This document shows positions 38,775-49,008 of a stretch of DNA of 64,000 bases, in pieces. A program made the position numbers and the translations under genes. Location: the NCBI GenBank assembly GCA_030950395.1, contig JAUZRP010000043.1, forward strand, positions 1-64,000, given 5' to 3'. Origin of the DNA: Desulfonauticus sp. Lineage in GTDB: Bacteria; Desulfobacterota; Desulfovibrionia; Desulfovibrionales; Desulfonatronovibrionaceae. The notes below the pieces were generated by a model. The model saw nothing but the letters and a program-made list of their open reading frames with translations, ran no database searches and had not been told where the DNA came from. Numbering within the stretch: position 1 is the first letter of the stretch; each line of letters begins with the position of its first letter.

Positions 38775-39635
38775 TTAATTTTTAGCGCTTAACTCTTTAT
38801 CTCTATTTAACTGCTGAATAAAAGAATAGAGTTCTTTATTGGACCAACCAGTCACTTTGCCTTCTATTTTACGAACAATTTCTTTAATTTTATAAATAGC
38901 CAATAAGGGCTTTACGATTTTTTCCAGTTCCTGGGCAGAAGTTTTATTTTTCTCTCCAGGAGCAATTAAAACAGTAAATTCTCCTTTTAATTTGTTTTGG
39001 TCAAGGCTAATTTGCCCCAAATTGCCGTAGATAAATTCTTCATAAACTTTGGTTAGTTCTCTAGCCAGACAAAAAGGCCTATCTCCAAAGACGTTGTGGG
39101 CCAGTTTCAAGGTCTGGATTACTCGATTTTTTCGTTCAAAAAAAATCAAGGTGGTATTTAAGTTAGCCAGAGGCTGAAAGATCTTTTTTATTTCTCCTGT
39201 TTTGCGGGGTAAAAAACCCAAAAAAGTAAAAGGATGCACAGGGAATCCAGAGGCCACTAACGCGGTAATAGGGGCAGAAGGACCAGGAATAGGGATAACA
39301 TTATAATTTTCCTGACGAAGGTGTTTTACTATGAAAAAACCTGGATCAGAAATCAGAGGAGTGCCTGCTTCTGAAATTAAAGCTAAGTTTAAACCCTGAT
39401 CTAGCCACTGCTTGATTTGAGCAAGCCTTTCTTTTTCGTTATGATCAAACAGGCTTTGAATTTGTCTTTGGGGAATCTTTAAAGCTTGAAATAACCTACT
39501 AGCAGCGCGGGTATCTTCAGCCAAAACCAAATCTGCCTCAGTTAACACCCTAACTGCTCTAAAAGTAATATCACCAAGGTTGCCAAGCGGTGTGGCTACA
39601 ACAAAAAGATTCCCCCTGCCAGACGTTTGGGACAT
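38775..39635 (-). CDS. rsmI: 16S rRNA 2'-O-ribose C1402 methyltransferase RsmI
   Basis: Methylates the ribose of C1402 in 16S rRNA. Motifs seen are VATPLGNLGDITFRAV (about residues 13-28), AEDTRAASRL and LISEAGTPLISDPG, where most relatives have D rather than E. PGPSAPITALVASGFP follows. The 286-residue length is normal. It overlaps the end of yraN by 65 bp and ends the translation-gene run. Confidence 0.95.
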   Translation of the reverse strand: MSQTSGRGNLFVVATPLGNLGDITFRAVRVLTEADLVLAEDTRAASRLFQALKIPQRQIQSLFDHNEKERLAQIKQWLDQGLNLALISEAGTPLISDPGFFIVKHLRQENYNVIPIPGPSAPITALVASGFPVHPFTFLGFLPRKTGEIKKIFQPLANLNTTLIFFERKNRVIQTLKLAHNVFGDRPFCLARELTKVYEEFIYGNLGQISLDQNKLKGEFTVLIAPGEKNKTSAQELEKIVKPLLAIYKIKEIVRKIEGKVTGWSNKELYSFIQQLNRDKELSAKN

Positions 39636-39972
39636 GCTCTATACTCCAACTATCTTTACTAAAACTTATACCTATAAAATCAAACCTACACTTTTTTTCC
39701 CACAATTTATGCCTGTCTAAATAATAACAGGCTGTTTTATAGAGCTTGTTGAACTTCTCTTTGGTCAAGCTTTCACCTGGAGCAACTATACCTTGTTTTT
39801 TTCTAACCCGCACTTCCACAAAGACAATAAAATCATTCTTTGTACAAATAATATCGATTTCTCCAAAAGAGCAGCGAAAATTGGTCTGTAAAACAGAATA
39901 TCCCCTTGAAATAAGATATTCTTGAGCTAAAATTTCCCCTTTTCGTCCAACAGAGATATGCCTGGCAACCAT
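39571..39972 (-). CDS. YraN family endonuclease-like protein (UPF0102)
   Basis: Small protein of the restriction-endonuclease-like fold; role unclear. [17 protein letters not shown] and the core GEIDIICTKNDFIVFVEVRVR carry the E, D and E-V-x-x-R positions typical of the family. The usual VEVKxR appears as VEVRVR. The protein is 133 residues, with a C-terminal extension that overlaps rsmI. The start overlaps rnhB by 46 bp. Confidence 0.85.
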   Translation of the reverse strand: MVARHISVGRKGEILAQEYLISRGYSVLQTNFRCSFGEIDIICTKNDFIVFVEVRVRKKQGIVAPGESLTKEKFNKLYKTACYYLDRHKLWEKKCRFDFIGISFSKDSWSIEHVPNVWQGESFCCSHTAWQPW

Positions 39973-40550
39973 TTTGAGCGAAATTCCTTTACTCCCTTGA
40001 AGCTAAGTCTATGCATTGGACTTGGCCCAAATAGTTTTATTTTTTGGAGATGCAACTTTGTGCCATAGCCTTTATGTTGCTTAAAGCCATAGCCAGGATA
40101 TTTTTTATCTAAGCTAAACATAACCTTATCCCGAATAACTTTAGCCAAAATCGAAGCAGCTGAAATCTGAGGAATAAGCAAGTCTCCTTTTATCACTGCT
40201 TTTTGAGGCAACTCCAGAGGTATCTTATGCTTACCATCCACAAAAATCAAATCCGGACACTGCTTCAAATTCAATACTGCTCGCTGCATAGCCTTTAAAC
40301 TGGCCTGTAAAATATTAATCCTATCTATTTCTTTTGGCCAGGAAAAACCAAAAGCCCAGGCTGTTGCCTGGGCTTTAATTTGGATTGCAATTTCCTGTCT
40401 TTTTAAAGGGGATAATTTTTTGGAATCTGTTAAAAAAGGAATGTAAAAGTTATCAGGTAAAATAACAGCAGCAGCTACAACTGGACCTGCCAGACAGCCT
40501 CTTCCAACCTCATCAACCCCTGCAATATGAAGCGCTTTTTTTAGTTCCAA
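39927..40550 (-). CDS. rnhB: Ribonuclease HII
   Basis: Degrades RNA in RNA-DNA hybrids and removes misincorporated ribonucleotides. [21 protein letters not shown] (about residues 12-32) carries the first catalytic acidic pair; the third lies in [10 protein letters not shown] and the fourth in [21 protein letters not shown] is conserved. The gene starts at TTG inside the end of rplS, a 10-bp overlap. The 207-residue length is typical. Confidence 0.96.
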   Translation of the reverse strand: MELKKALHIAGVDEVGRGCLAGPVVAAAVILPDNFYIPFLTDSKKLSPLKRQEIAIQIKAQATAWAFGFSWPKEIDRINILQASLKAMQRAVLNLKQCPDLIFVDGKHKIPLELPQKAVIKGDLLIPQISAASILAKVIRDKVMFSLDKKYPGYGFKQHKGYGTKLHLQKIKLFGPSPMHRLSFKGVKEFRSKWLPGISLLDEKGKF

Positions 40551-40891
40551 GTTTCTTTTGGTTTGATACGAGCAGCCTTACCTTTCAGGTTACGTAAATA
40601 GTAAATCCTACCCTGACGCACTTTACCTTCACTCACCACTTCTATCTTCTCTATAAAAGGAGAATGAAGAGGAAAAATCCTTTCTACTCCAATTCCACCG
40701 CTAATCTTACGCACCACAAAAGTGCTATTGGTAGTACCACGTTTTACCCGCAAGACAGTGCCTTGAAAAATCTGAATACGTTCTTTGTCCCCTTCAATGA
40801 TTCTAACATGCACTTTCACTGTGTCTCCTGCCTTAAACTTGGTCAAATCCATTCTCATTTGTTCTTTTTCAATAGTCTGAATAACATCCAT
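40541..40891 (-). CDS. rplS: 50S ribosomal protein L19
   Basis: Ribosomal protein at the 30S-50S interface. [34 protein letters not shown] and [17 protein letters not shown] are diagnostic, and the C-terminal [19 protein letters not shown] follows. I moved the start from 40933 to the ATG at 40891: GGAGAGAGAG lies upstream and the resulting 116 residues match the family. Confidence 0.97.
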   Translation of the reverse strand: MDVIQTIEKEQMRMDLTKFKAGDTVKVHVRIIEGDKERIQIFQGTVLRVKRGTTNSTFVVRKISGGIGVERIFPLHSPFIEKIEVVSEGKVRQGRIYYLRNLKGKAARIKPKETWN

Positions 40892-41015
40892 TTCTCTCTC
40901 TCCTCTTAAACAAAAACCTGGTCGACAAAACAATTGTTTGCCGCCAGTTGTTTTTTTTCTAAAAACTTCTCTCTCCCAACCCTGGCCAATTACAAACCTT
41001 CTTTACATTCACAGC

Positions 41016-42302
41016 TTACCAAAACTCACTTAAAATTCTATCTATTATGATAGCTACAGCTGAACGCACAGAAAGATGATTGTACTTTCGACAATAACCT
41101 ATCGGTTGTAAAACCAAATCAGCCTTTTTTAACACTTCGGGAGCCAAACCATAACCTGTACCAAACACCAATAACACAGGTTTTCTCTCTAAAAGCCCCC
41201 TTATCTTCACAGGCGCCACTTGCCCCTGTTTGGCACTGGTAGCCACCACAACAGGTTTTTGTCCTGTTTTTTGCTCTATGCTCTGCTCTACCTCTTCTAA
41301 ATTGGAAACTACCTTTGTGTGCCGCAAAGCTTTGGCTCTGTCTGGATTTAAACTGGCACTTGGTCCTTTTGTCCAATGAACGAGCAATCTCTGAGCTAAG
41401 TTTTGCTGATCTTTTAACGGCGTTACCAAAAAGTAACCACCTAACCCATAAGTGGTGGAAACTCTACTTATATCGTGAATATCTAAATTTGTCAAAGAAG
41501 TTGTGCTAATTTTTTTAAATTTGTCCAAAACCGGAAAATGCAGTAAGGCCAGATATAAGTTTTTACCTACGTGTTTTTGAGGCAAAGATGCCAAAAAAGA
41601 TCTGTCGTCTTCTGTTAGGGTGGTGTTTAATAATAACTCGGGGCGATATTTAAAGGTAGTTTCTAAGGCGTTTGTTCTTCTCCATTTGGCTATTTGAGCG
41701 TGATTTCCTGAGGATAATACCTCGGGAATTTTATATTTTTTATACACTTCTGGGCGAGTATAGTGGGCATGCTCTAACAGACCGTTACTAAAACTGTCTT
41801 GTTCAAAAGAATCTTTTTTACTCATAAAACCAGGGATAAAACGCAACACAGCTTCAATCACGTTTAAGGCCGCACATTCTCCTCCATTCAAAACATAATC
41901 ACCAACTGAAATGGATTCTAAATTATGTAACTGCTCCACCCTGGCATCTATTCCTTCGTAACGACCACAGATTAAAACCAAATTGGTCTCTTTAGCTAAA
42001 TCTCTAGCCAAAGTTTGAGAAAATATGCGTCCTCTGGGAGAAAGCAAAATTTTTCTACTCTGCTCTGGCACACAGGACAAAGCCAAATCCAAAGGCTCTA
42101 ACATCATAACCATACCAGCCCCACCACCATAGGGTCTATCATCCACTGTTTTGTGTTTATCCCGGGCAAAATCTCTTGGGTTGATAAACACAAATTGCAC
42201 CAATTGTTTATCAATGGCTTTTTTCAACTGACCACAATTTAGAGCAGATTGAAAATATTCAGGAAAAATAGTTATGATGTGAAAACAAATCCTGGGATAC
42301 AT
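41016..42302 (-). CDS. trmD: tRNA (guanine37-N1)-methyltransferase TrmD fused to a second SPOUT-type RNA methyltransferase domain
   Basis: The N-terminal half (residues about 1-235) is TrmD, which methylates G37 next to the anticodon and prevents frameshifting. It shows ITIFPEYFQSALNCG, DDRPYGGGAGMVM, LICGRYEGIDARVEQ and the knot motif SVGDYVLNGGECAALNVIEA. The C-terminal half (about 245-428) is a different methyltransferase-like domain, with TYGLGGYFLVTP, PVLLVFGTGYGLAPEVLKKA and HLSVRSAVAIIIDRI. It looks like the Methyltrn_RNA_4 family. Fused forms are, to my knowledge, common in Desulfovibrio relatives; the second target is unknown. Confidence 0.93.
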   Translation of the reverse strand: MYPRICFHIITIFPEYFQSALNCGQLKKAIDKQLVQFVFINPRDFARDKHKTVDDRPYGGGAGMVMMLEPLDLALSCVPEQSRKILLSPRGRIFSQTLARDLAKETNLVLICGRYEGIDARVEQLHNLESISVGDYVLNGGECAALNVIEAVLRFIPGFMSKKDSFEQDSFSNGLLEHAHYTRPEVYKKYKIPEVLSSGNHAQIAKWRRTNALETTFKYRPELLLNTTLTEDDRSFLASLPQKHVGKNLYLALLHFPVLDKFKKISTTSLTNLDIHDISRVSTTYGLGGYFLVTPLKDQQNLAQRLLVHWTKGPSASLNPDRAKALRHTKVVSNLEEVEQSIEQKTGQKPVVVATSAKQGQVAPVKIRGLLERKPVLLVFGTGYGLAPEVLKKADLVLQPIGYCRKYNHLSVRSAVAIIIDRILSEFW

Positions 42303-42325
42303 TTTTAAATTTAGGTCAAAACAAA

Positions 42326-42859
42326 CTAAGATTTTTTCAGATAAATATCTAAAAGACCTTCGGGAGGATCAATAATGGCTTTTTGACTCTGTTTTAACAT
42401 ATCGACCACAAACTCTTGGGTAACAGGAAACAGCACTTCTTCATTCTGGAGAGTTTTGATCTCCCAGACCTCAGCTTCTCCAATAGTTTTAATATCTTTT
42501 ATCTCTCCTAAATATTGACCATCTTTTAGATAAACTCGCCAGCCTATCAACTCGTACAAAAAAAATTCATTTTCTTGTTTGGCAGGAAACTCACTTTCGG
42601 ACAAATATAATTCTGCCCCACGCCATTTTTCTGCCTCATTGCGATCAGAAATACCTTCCACCAACAATAAAATTGCTCTTTGATGAGGACGCCAAGAAAT
42701 TATTTTAAAAGGATGGGGCCGCAAAGAAATCTTCTGCAAATAAATATAAGAAAAATTATCTAAAAAAAATGGGGAGTGAGCAAACAAATGAACTCTCAAC
42801 TCCCCTTGTAGGCCATGAGGCTTAACAACCTTTCCGGCTAGAATCAGGTTGTTTGCCAT
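42326..42859 (-). CDS. rimM: 16S rRNA processing protein RimM
   Basis: Ribosome assembly factor that acts on the 30S head and binds S19. The N-terminal barrel starts LAGKVVKPHGLQGELRVHLF. The C-terminal PRC-barrel has FLYELIGWRVYLKDGQYLGE (about residues 92-111), and a loop VLFPVTQEFVVDML ends it. The 177-residue length is normal. It lies between khpA and trmD, its usual neighbours. Confidence 0.95.
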   Translation of the reverse strand: MANNLILAGKVVKPHGLQGELRVHLFAHSPFFLDNFSYIYLQKISLRPHPFKIISWRPHQRAILLLVEGISDRNEAEKWRGAELYLSESEFPAKQENEFFLYELIGWRVYLKDGQYLGEIKDIKTIGEAEVWEIKTLQNEEVLFPVTQEFVVDMLKQSQKAIIDPPEGLLDIYLKKS

Positions 42860-42866
42860 AAACTCA

Positions 42867-43100
42867 TCACTCTATAATTTCTAAAACTGCCCTTTTGTTG
42901 GCTTTGGTAGAGGCAGCACTGAGGATAGTGCGCATAGCCCTTGCTGTCCTGCCCTGTTTACCAATTACCTTGCCCAGATCTTCTTTGGCTACCTTAAGTT
43001 CAATTACTGAGGTCTGTTCACCCTCAATTTCGGAAACCTTAACTGCATCTGGATTGTCAACCAAAGATTTAGCAATATACTCGATCAAATCTTTCAACAT
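42867..43100 (-). CDS. khpA: KH-domain RNA-binding protein KhpA
   Basis: A small single-KH-domain protein that binds RNA, often partnered with Khp[21 protein letters not shown] opens it. The KH loop is [16 protein letters not shown], with GKQG in the GxxG position. I moved the start from 43121 to the ATG at 43100 (77 residues), which has GGAGG upstream. Position between rpsP and rimM is standard. Confidence 0.93.
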   Translation of the reverse strand: MLKDLIEYIAKSLVDNPDAVKVSEIEGEQTSVIELKVAKEDLGKVIGKQGRTARAMRTILSAASTKANKRAVLEIIE

Positions 43101-43149
43101 AAACACCTCCGCTGTTAACAACTTTCTTTAGTTTTCGGTCTAGCCTCTA

Positions 43150-43401
43150 TTAGGCCATTGACTCCAAGCCTACTTTTTTTAAAAGCGAACGGACAGTGTC
43201 AGAAGGCTTTGCCCCCCTGTCCATCCACTTTTTTAGCTTTTCGGGATCAACATTGATAGTAGGTGGCTCTGTCATTGGATTATAGTACCCAACAATATCT
43301 AACGCCCGGCCATCTCTACGAGTAGCACTGTTAATAGCTACGATACGATAAAACGGTCTTTTTTTGGACCCCATCCTGGTCAATCTCAATTTCAATGCCA
43401 T
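43150..43401 (-). CDS. rpsP: 30S ribosomal protein S16
   Basis: Ribosomal protein needed for 30S assembly. [20 protein letters not shown] and DIVGYYNPM are diagnostic. It is 83 residues long. It follows ffh by 95 bp and leads khpA, rimM, trmD and rplS. Confidence 0.97.
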   Translation of the reverse strand: MALKLRLTRMGSKKRPFYRIVAINSATRRDGRALDIVGYYNPMTEPPTINVDPEKLKKWMDRGAKPSDTVRSLLKKVGLESMA

Positions 43402-43496
43402 GTCCTTAAACCCCCATAAAATTCAAACTAATTTTCAGAACAATATATTATAATAAAATTAAAAAACCATTTTGTCTAGGAAAAAATTGCATTTTT

Positions 43497-44891
43497 TTAT
43501 TTTTTCTTCTTTTTCTTTATTTTCTTGCGTTTTGCCTTTAACTTCTTGCGATCGACCTTTTTAACTTTGGCCCCAAGGCGTTTACCGCCCCCCATCTGCC
43601 CCATCATCTGTTGCATCATCTTGCGCATTTGCTCAAAATTTTTCAACAAGATATTCACATCCTGGACCGTGGTGCCACTACCTTTAGCAATTCTTTCCTT
43701 CCTACTGGCATTAATAATTTTGGGATTACGCCTTTCTTCCAGGGTCATAGAATTGATAATAGCTTCTAATTTAGCCATTTCTTTCTCAGGGATCTTAACA
43801 TTTTTTAACTGATCCCGAAGCTTGCCCATACCAGGGATAAGTTTGAGCAGGCCTTCTATAGAACCAAGCTTTTTTATCCTGCGCATCTGGTTTCTAAAAT
43901 CTTCCAGATCAAACTGGGCTGTTTTTAACTTCTCTTCTAACTTAAGAGCTTCTTGCTCATCAATGCTGGATTTGGCCTTTTCAATAAGGGTTAAAATATC
44001 CCCCATTCCCAGAATGCGCGAAGCAATCCTGTCAGGATGAAATACTTCTAAATCTTTTAATTTTTCTCCAACACCGATAAATTTTATGGGTTTTCCTGTA
44101 ACAGATTTAATGGAAAGCGCTGCTCCACCTCGGGCATCCCCATCCATTTTGGTCAGGATAACACCGGTCAGACCAAGTTTGTCCTCAAAAGTCTTGGCCA
44201 CATTCACAGCATCCTGACCAGTCATGGCATCAGCAACAAACAAAATTTCCTGGGGCAAACACTTATCGCGAATCTCCACTAACTCATCCATCAACACCTG
44301 ATCTATGTGCAATCGCCCTGCAGTATCAATAATAACCACGTCCAAACCATTTTCTTGGGCATATTGCTTGGCCTGCAGGCTTATATCTATAGGATTCATA
44401 TCCACAGAAGAATCAAAAACAGGAACACTTATCTCTGAGGCCAATTTTTTGAGCTGGTCTATGGCAGCAGGCCTATATACGTCTGCAGGCACAAGATAAG
44501 GAGAGTATTTGCGCCTACGTAAAAACAAAGCCAGTTTGGCTGCAGAAGTAGTCTTACCTGATCCCTGTAAGCCCACCAACATAACCACATAAGGTGGTTT
44601 GCCCTTTAGGTTGAACTCAACGCTTTGACCACCCAAAAGCTCTATCAGTTCTTCGTGGACAATTTTTACAACTTGCTGACCTGGAGTAAGGCTTTTTAAA
44701 ACCTGAGCACCTAAAGACTTTTCTTTTACCCGAGAAATAAAATCTTTAACTACCTGATAATTAACATCTGCTTCTAAAAGGGCAAGGCGTACCTCTCTTA
44801 ACCCTTCTTCAATACTTCGCTCATCCAGACGCCCACGACCTTTTATCTTTTTAAAAACAGAATCTAAACGTTCAGATAAACTATCAAACAT
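43497..44891 (-). CDS. ffh: Signal recognition particle protein Ffh
   Basis: SRP54 GTPase that targets nascent membrane proteins to the Sec translocon. The NG domain has GLQGSGKTTSAAKLA (about residues 107-121, G1), DTAGRLHID (G3) and TKMDGDARGG (G4). The methionine-rich M domain starts near residue 325; MRKMMQQMMGQMGG and a lysine-rich tail end it. The 464-residue length is normal. It is divergent from purA. No 4.5S RNA gene was found in the window. Confidence 0.97.
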   Translation of the reverse strand: MFDSLSERLDSVFKKIKGRGRLDERSIEEGLREVRLALLEADVNYQVVKDFISRVKEKSLGAQVLKSLTPGQQVVKIVHEELIELLGGQSVEFNLKGKPPYVVMLVGLQGSGKTTSAAKLALFLRRRKYSPYLVPADVYRPAAIDQLKKLASEISVPVFDSSVDMNPIDISLQAKQYAQENGLDVVIIDTAGRLHIDQVLMDELVEIRDKCLPQEILFVADAMTGQDAVNVAKTFEDKLGLTGVILTKMDGDARGGAALSIKSVTGKPIKFIGVGEKLKDLEVFHPDRIASRILGMGDILTLIEKAKSSIDEQEALKLEEKLKTAQFDLEDFRNQMRRIKKLGSIEGLLKLIPGMGKLRDQLKNVKIPEKEMAKLEAIINSMTLEERRNPKIINASRKERIAKGSGTTVQDVNILLKNFEQMRKMMQQMMGQMGGGKRLGAKVKKVDRKKLKAKRKKIKKKKKK

Positions 44892-45075
44892 AATTTTTAC
44901 CTAGTAAGATTGCAAAAAAAATCAAAATTTGCCTTTACACCCAAACAAGTTAATTGTCCCAATACCAGATTCACATACTGCTTTAACCTAAAAGGAATTT
45001 TAGTTATCTTTAAATACTAAAAATAGTCAAGTAAAAATTTCTCCCATTCTTTTAATTTATTTGACAGTCCCATAA

Positions 45076-46422
<1,347 letters not shown>

Positions 46423-46423
46423 A

Positions 46424-47218
46424 ATGGATTTGACCAAACTTAACAACTATCTTTTAAAACTCAAAAAAAATCCTCCTTCAAGTATTATCTTTGAAGGAGG
46501 TACATCTAAACTAAATCTTACTATCATCAAAAATTTGGCCAAAATTTTAAATTGCAAACGATCTGGCTGCAATACCTGTAAAACTTGTCTGGCGATTGAA
46601 CATTTAGAGCTAAGAGACTTTTTTATTTTAGACGGGGCAGAAGTAAAAATTGACGATATTAGAGAGTTAAAACAAACTATCGCTAATATCCCCAATATAC
46701 CTTTTAGAATAATTAGTTTTTTAGATGCGAATGAATTAAACCTAAACTGCACTAATGCCCTTCTAAAAGTGCTAGAAGAACCTCCGCCAAAGAATATATT
46801 TTTATTTTTCGTACCCCAAAGAGAATCTCTTTTGCCTACAATAGTATCCAGAAGTTTTGTTTTTACTCTCACGGTTTATGGACAAACCGATTTTGCCTTA
46901 GAAGATGAAACTATCTGCCTGGAAAACTTGAAAAATTTTATCCGTTCTGGTCAAAACCTGTTTGACCTAAAGAAAAAAATCTCCAAAAAAGACTTAAAAA
47001 CTATAATTTGCTACCTGCAAACCAGCTTAATTAAGGCCCAACTTAAAAAAGAAACGACATATCTTCCCTTAAATACTACCCAATTACATAAGCTATACGA
47101 CATACTAAATCTGGCCCAACATAGCCTCAGCTCTAACTGTTCCCCTGATCTTATTTTTACCTGGATGATGATGAAATTGTTTGAAAATTGGAAAATTGAC
47201 AAAGCTAAAGAAAAGTAA
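46424..47218 (+). CDS. holB: DNA polymerase III delta' subunit (HolB-like)
   Basis: Clamp-loader subunit. The four-cysteine zinc module appears as CKRSGCNTCKTC (about residues 43-54), then IDDIRELKQTI and ALLKVLEEPPPKNIFLFF. The usual P-loop position reads EGGTSKLN and lacks the GKT residues, so it is not an active ATPase site. The sensor 1-like SRC motif is changed to SRSF. Delta' normally lacks ATPase activity, so loss of the P-loop is expected. It starts one base after the purA stop. At 264 residues it is somewhat short. Confidence 0.85.
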   Translation: MDLTKLNNYLLKLKKNPPSSIIFEGGTSKLNLTIIKNLAKILNCKRSGCNTCKTCLAIEHLELRDFFILDGAEVKIDDIRELKQTIANIPNIPFRIISFLDANELNLNCTNALLKVLEEPPPKNIFLFFVPQRESLLPTIVSRSFVFTLTVYGQTDFALEDETICLENLKNFIRSGQNLFDLKKKISKKDLKTIICYLQTSLIKAQLKKETTYLPLNTTQLHKLYDILNLAQHSLSSNCSPDLIFTWMMMKLFENWKIDKAKEK

Positions 47219-47332
47219 ATTCTGAGTAAAAGATAAAAGTTAAAAGATGCAATAGATTAAAGATAGTTAAACCGCGTAAAAAAGGAAATTTCCTCCTAAA
47301 TTGAGGGATTTTGGATTCCAAAATTGCCCAAG

Positions 47333-47908
47333 TTAGGCAAATAATTCTTCTATCTCCTTTAAATCTTTCGCAATCTCTATGGCTTCTTTTATTGCCTTTA
47401 GTTTATATACATCGTCTATTTCACTTATTCTGGGATAAAATGAAGTTCTTTTATCCCAAATTTTAGCTTCAACCCCAGCTCTATTGCCTCCAATAAACCC
47501 TGCTTTAACCCCTGCTACAACCCCTGCGCTATGCCCTGCTTAATCCCTTTTTCCATTCCTATTCTTTCTAAGGCTTACCACGTCTTTGTCATACCTGTCA
47601 AAAATACGGTAATTATAAACAAACATCCTTTTGGAAAACTCTTTCTCATAATAACCCTGAACTTCTATGTGAATAAGTAGCCATTTTTCCGTCCCATCCA
47701 TAGAATGGACTTTAATTAAGACATCTGCCAGCCTCTTGCCTAACTCTGCGTCCTTCACTATCTTTTGAAGTTCCTTGTCTAAAAATTCATACCCTTTTTC
47801 AAAATCAATATCCCTTGCAATACTGGGAAAGAAAAATTCCAGAAAATCAGGAAAATATGCTTCTATGCTTTTAAGAAAATTAACAGTTACCAATATTAAA
47901 TTCAACAC
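47333..47908 (-). pseudogene. Frameshifted Rpn / PD-(D/E)XK transposase-like gene
   Basis: The intact part reads FPDFLEFFFPSIARDIDFEK, then YEFLDKELQKI and KWLLIHIEVQGYYEKEF, the acidic residues and E-V-Q core of the Rpn family (recombination-promoting nuclease / putative transposase). After YNYRIFDRYDKDVVSLR the frame changes. The continuation is found in other frames: KGIKQGIAQGL, then LLEAIELGLKLKFG, then ISEIDDVYKLKAIKEAIEIA ending LKEIEELFA. This tail is also typical of the family. At least two frameshifts and a stop make it a pseudogene; the N-terminus may also be damaged. Confidence 0.8.
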
Positions 47909-47975
47909 TTCTTTGTTATGCTAACAAACAAAAAAAATTTCTATTTAAAAATGACCCACCCAAATCCATAATGTA

Positions 47976-47997
47976 GGGGCAGAATCTATTTCTGCCC
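47976..47997. repeat. REP-like palindrome
   Basis: GGGCAGAA (47977-47984) and TTCTGCCC (47990-47997) pair around a 5-nt loop. It is preceded by TAGG, like the other dispersed palindromes in the window at about 566-587, 57352-57371 and 60849-60876, all of the form GGGGCA...TGCCCC. Confidence 0.6.
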
Positions 47998-48032
47998 GTG
48001 AATATAAATCCATTTCTAACAGGAAAAAAACA

Positions 48033-48125
48033 AACGGGCGGATATGGAATCCGCAAATAAAACGAACGGGCGGATATAGAATCCGCAAATAAAACAAACG
48101 GGCGGATATAGAATCCGCCCCTACT
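48033..48125. repeat. Tandem array, 32-bp unit, about three copies
   Basis: Units start at 48033, 48065 and 48097 with exact 32-bp spacing. Each begins AACGGGCGGATAT and carries the hairpin GCGGAT...ATCCGC. The last unit changes after ATCCGC to CCCTAC, giving a full REP-type end. Two unit copies are near-identical. Not CRISPR: repeats are contiguous with no unique spacers. Confidence 0.75.
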
Positions 48126-48135
48126 GCGACGAGGT

Positions 48136-48307
48136 GAAATCCAGTATGAGAAGAAAATCGAGGTGAAAATGCAACCCCGAAAATTTAAGGCAAGAGGTTT
48201 TGGATTATATGGAGTTTCTGCTAAAGAAGTATAAGAACAAGGAATCCAAGGTGAAGAAATTCAAATTTGGTTGGGAAGGGAGTTCCCTTCCCAACTACTC
48301 CAACTAA
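48136..48307 (+). pseudogene. Decayed DUF2281 (VapB-like antitoxin) gene
   Basis: Two frames joined by a one-base slip at a CCCC run restore EIQYEKKIEVKMQ + PENLRQEVLDYMEFLLKKYK, then VKKFKFGWEGS. This is the DUF2281 antitoxin core (PEELRQEVLDF...FLL, FKFGWEG). The upstream part runs straight into the 32-bp repeats with no start codon. The C-terminus is lost inside an 11-bp inverted repeat. No toxin gene is present. The gene is non-functional. Confidence 0.65.
48271..48294. repeat. 11-bp-stem hairpin at the end of the DUF2281 remnant
   Basis: TTGGGAAGGGA pairs exactly with TCCCTTCCCAA around a 2-nt spacer. It sits about 36 bp downstream of the phoU stop, so it could also help end the pst operon, but no T-run follows on the minus strand. 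Confidence 0.5.
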
Positions 48308-48329
48308 TCGTTTGCCCTAGAGTAGCATT

Positions 48330-48998
48330 TTATCTGTTATCAAATTGACAATAATGCCTGATGTTTACGCCTTTATCTACAAAAACAGCACTTTCTGAAA
48401 TATTGGTAGCTAAATCTGCAACTCTTTCAAAACGCTTGGTAATATTTATTGCCTGAATAGATCTTTTAATAGCTGGAGTATACTCTGTCATGTAAGTAAT
48501 TAATCCTTCTGTAATAGAGCTATGCAATTCATCTACTTCAAAATCCAGTTTACATACTTCTATAGCCAAGTCTGAATTAGGTTGAAAAAAAGCATTTACG
48601 GCCAGATCTAACATGTTTTTTGCTTTTTCTCCCAGGATATTAATATCTTTATAAAAAGGTAGAGGAGGTTTACAACTCAAGATAATAGTTGCATGCGCGA
48701 TATTGGCACATTCATCACCAATCCTCTCCAGATCTATAGCAATACGCATACAACCTAAAATAAACCTCAAATCCCTAGCCACAGGACCTTCTAAAGCCAA
48801 TAACCTCAAAGCCTTTTCATCTATTTTTAATTCCAATTCGTTGATCCGATCATCTTGCTCGATAATCTCCTGGGCCACATCTGCATCCAAGTTTTTAAAC
48901 GCGTTACATGCCTTCGTTAAGGCCTGCTTCACTTCTGAGGTCATGGTCAAAGTTTGCAACTTTAATTCTTCTAACTCTTTTTTTAAATGCTCTGCCAT
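48330..48998 (-). CDS. phoU: Phosphate transport system regulator PhoU
   Basis: Negative regulator linking the Pst transporter to PhoR. It has two PhoU helical repeats: DDRINELELKIDEKALRLLA and FEVDELHSSITEGL with MRIAIDLERIGDECANIAH and ITKRFERVADLATNISE, the E/D-rich metal-binding motif of each repeat. I moved the start from 49016 to the ATG at 48998 (MAEHLKKELEEL, 222 residues), which has AGGAGAG upstream. It is the last gene of the pst operon. Confidence 0.95.
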   Translation of the reverse strand: MAEHLKKELEELKLQTLTMTSEVKQALTKACNAFKNLDADVAQEIIEQDDRINELELKIDEKALRLLALEGPVARDLRFILGCMRIAIDLERIGDECANIAHATIILSCKPPLPFYKDINILGEKAKNMLDLAVNAFFQPNSDLAIEVCKLDFEVDELHSSITEGLITYMTEYTPAIKRSIQAINITKRFERVADLATNISESAVFVDKGVNIRHYCQFDNR

Positions 48999-49008
48999 AG
49001 TTTCTCTC

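Noticed and set aside
47540-47908. Intact 122-residue protein-coding gene
   Set aside because: The frame ends early and its family tail continues in other frames downstream, so it is a frameshifted Rpn pseudogene.
48033-48125. Possible CRISPR array
   Set aside because: Units are contiguous 32-bp tandem copies with no unique spacers, and no cas gene is near.
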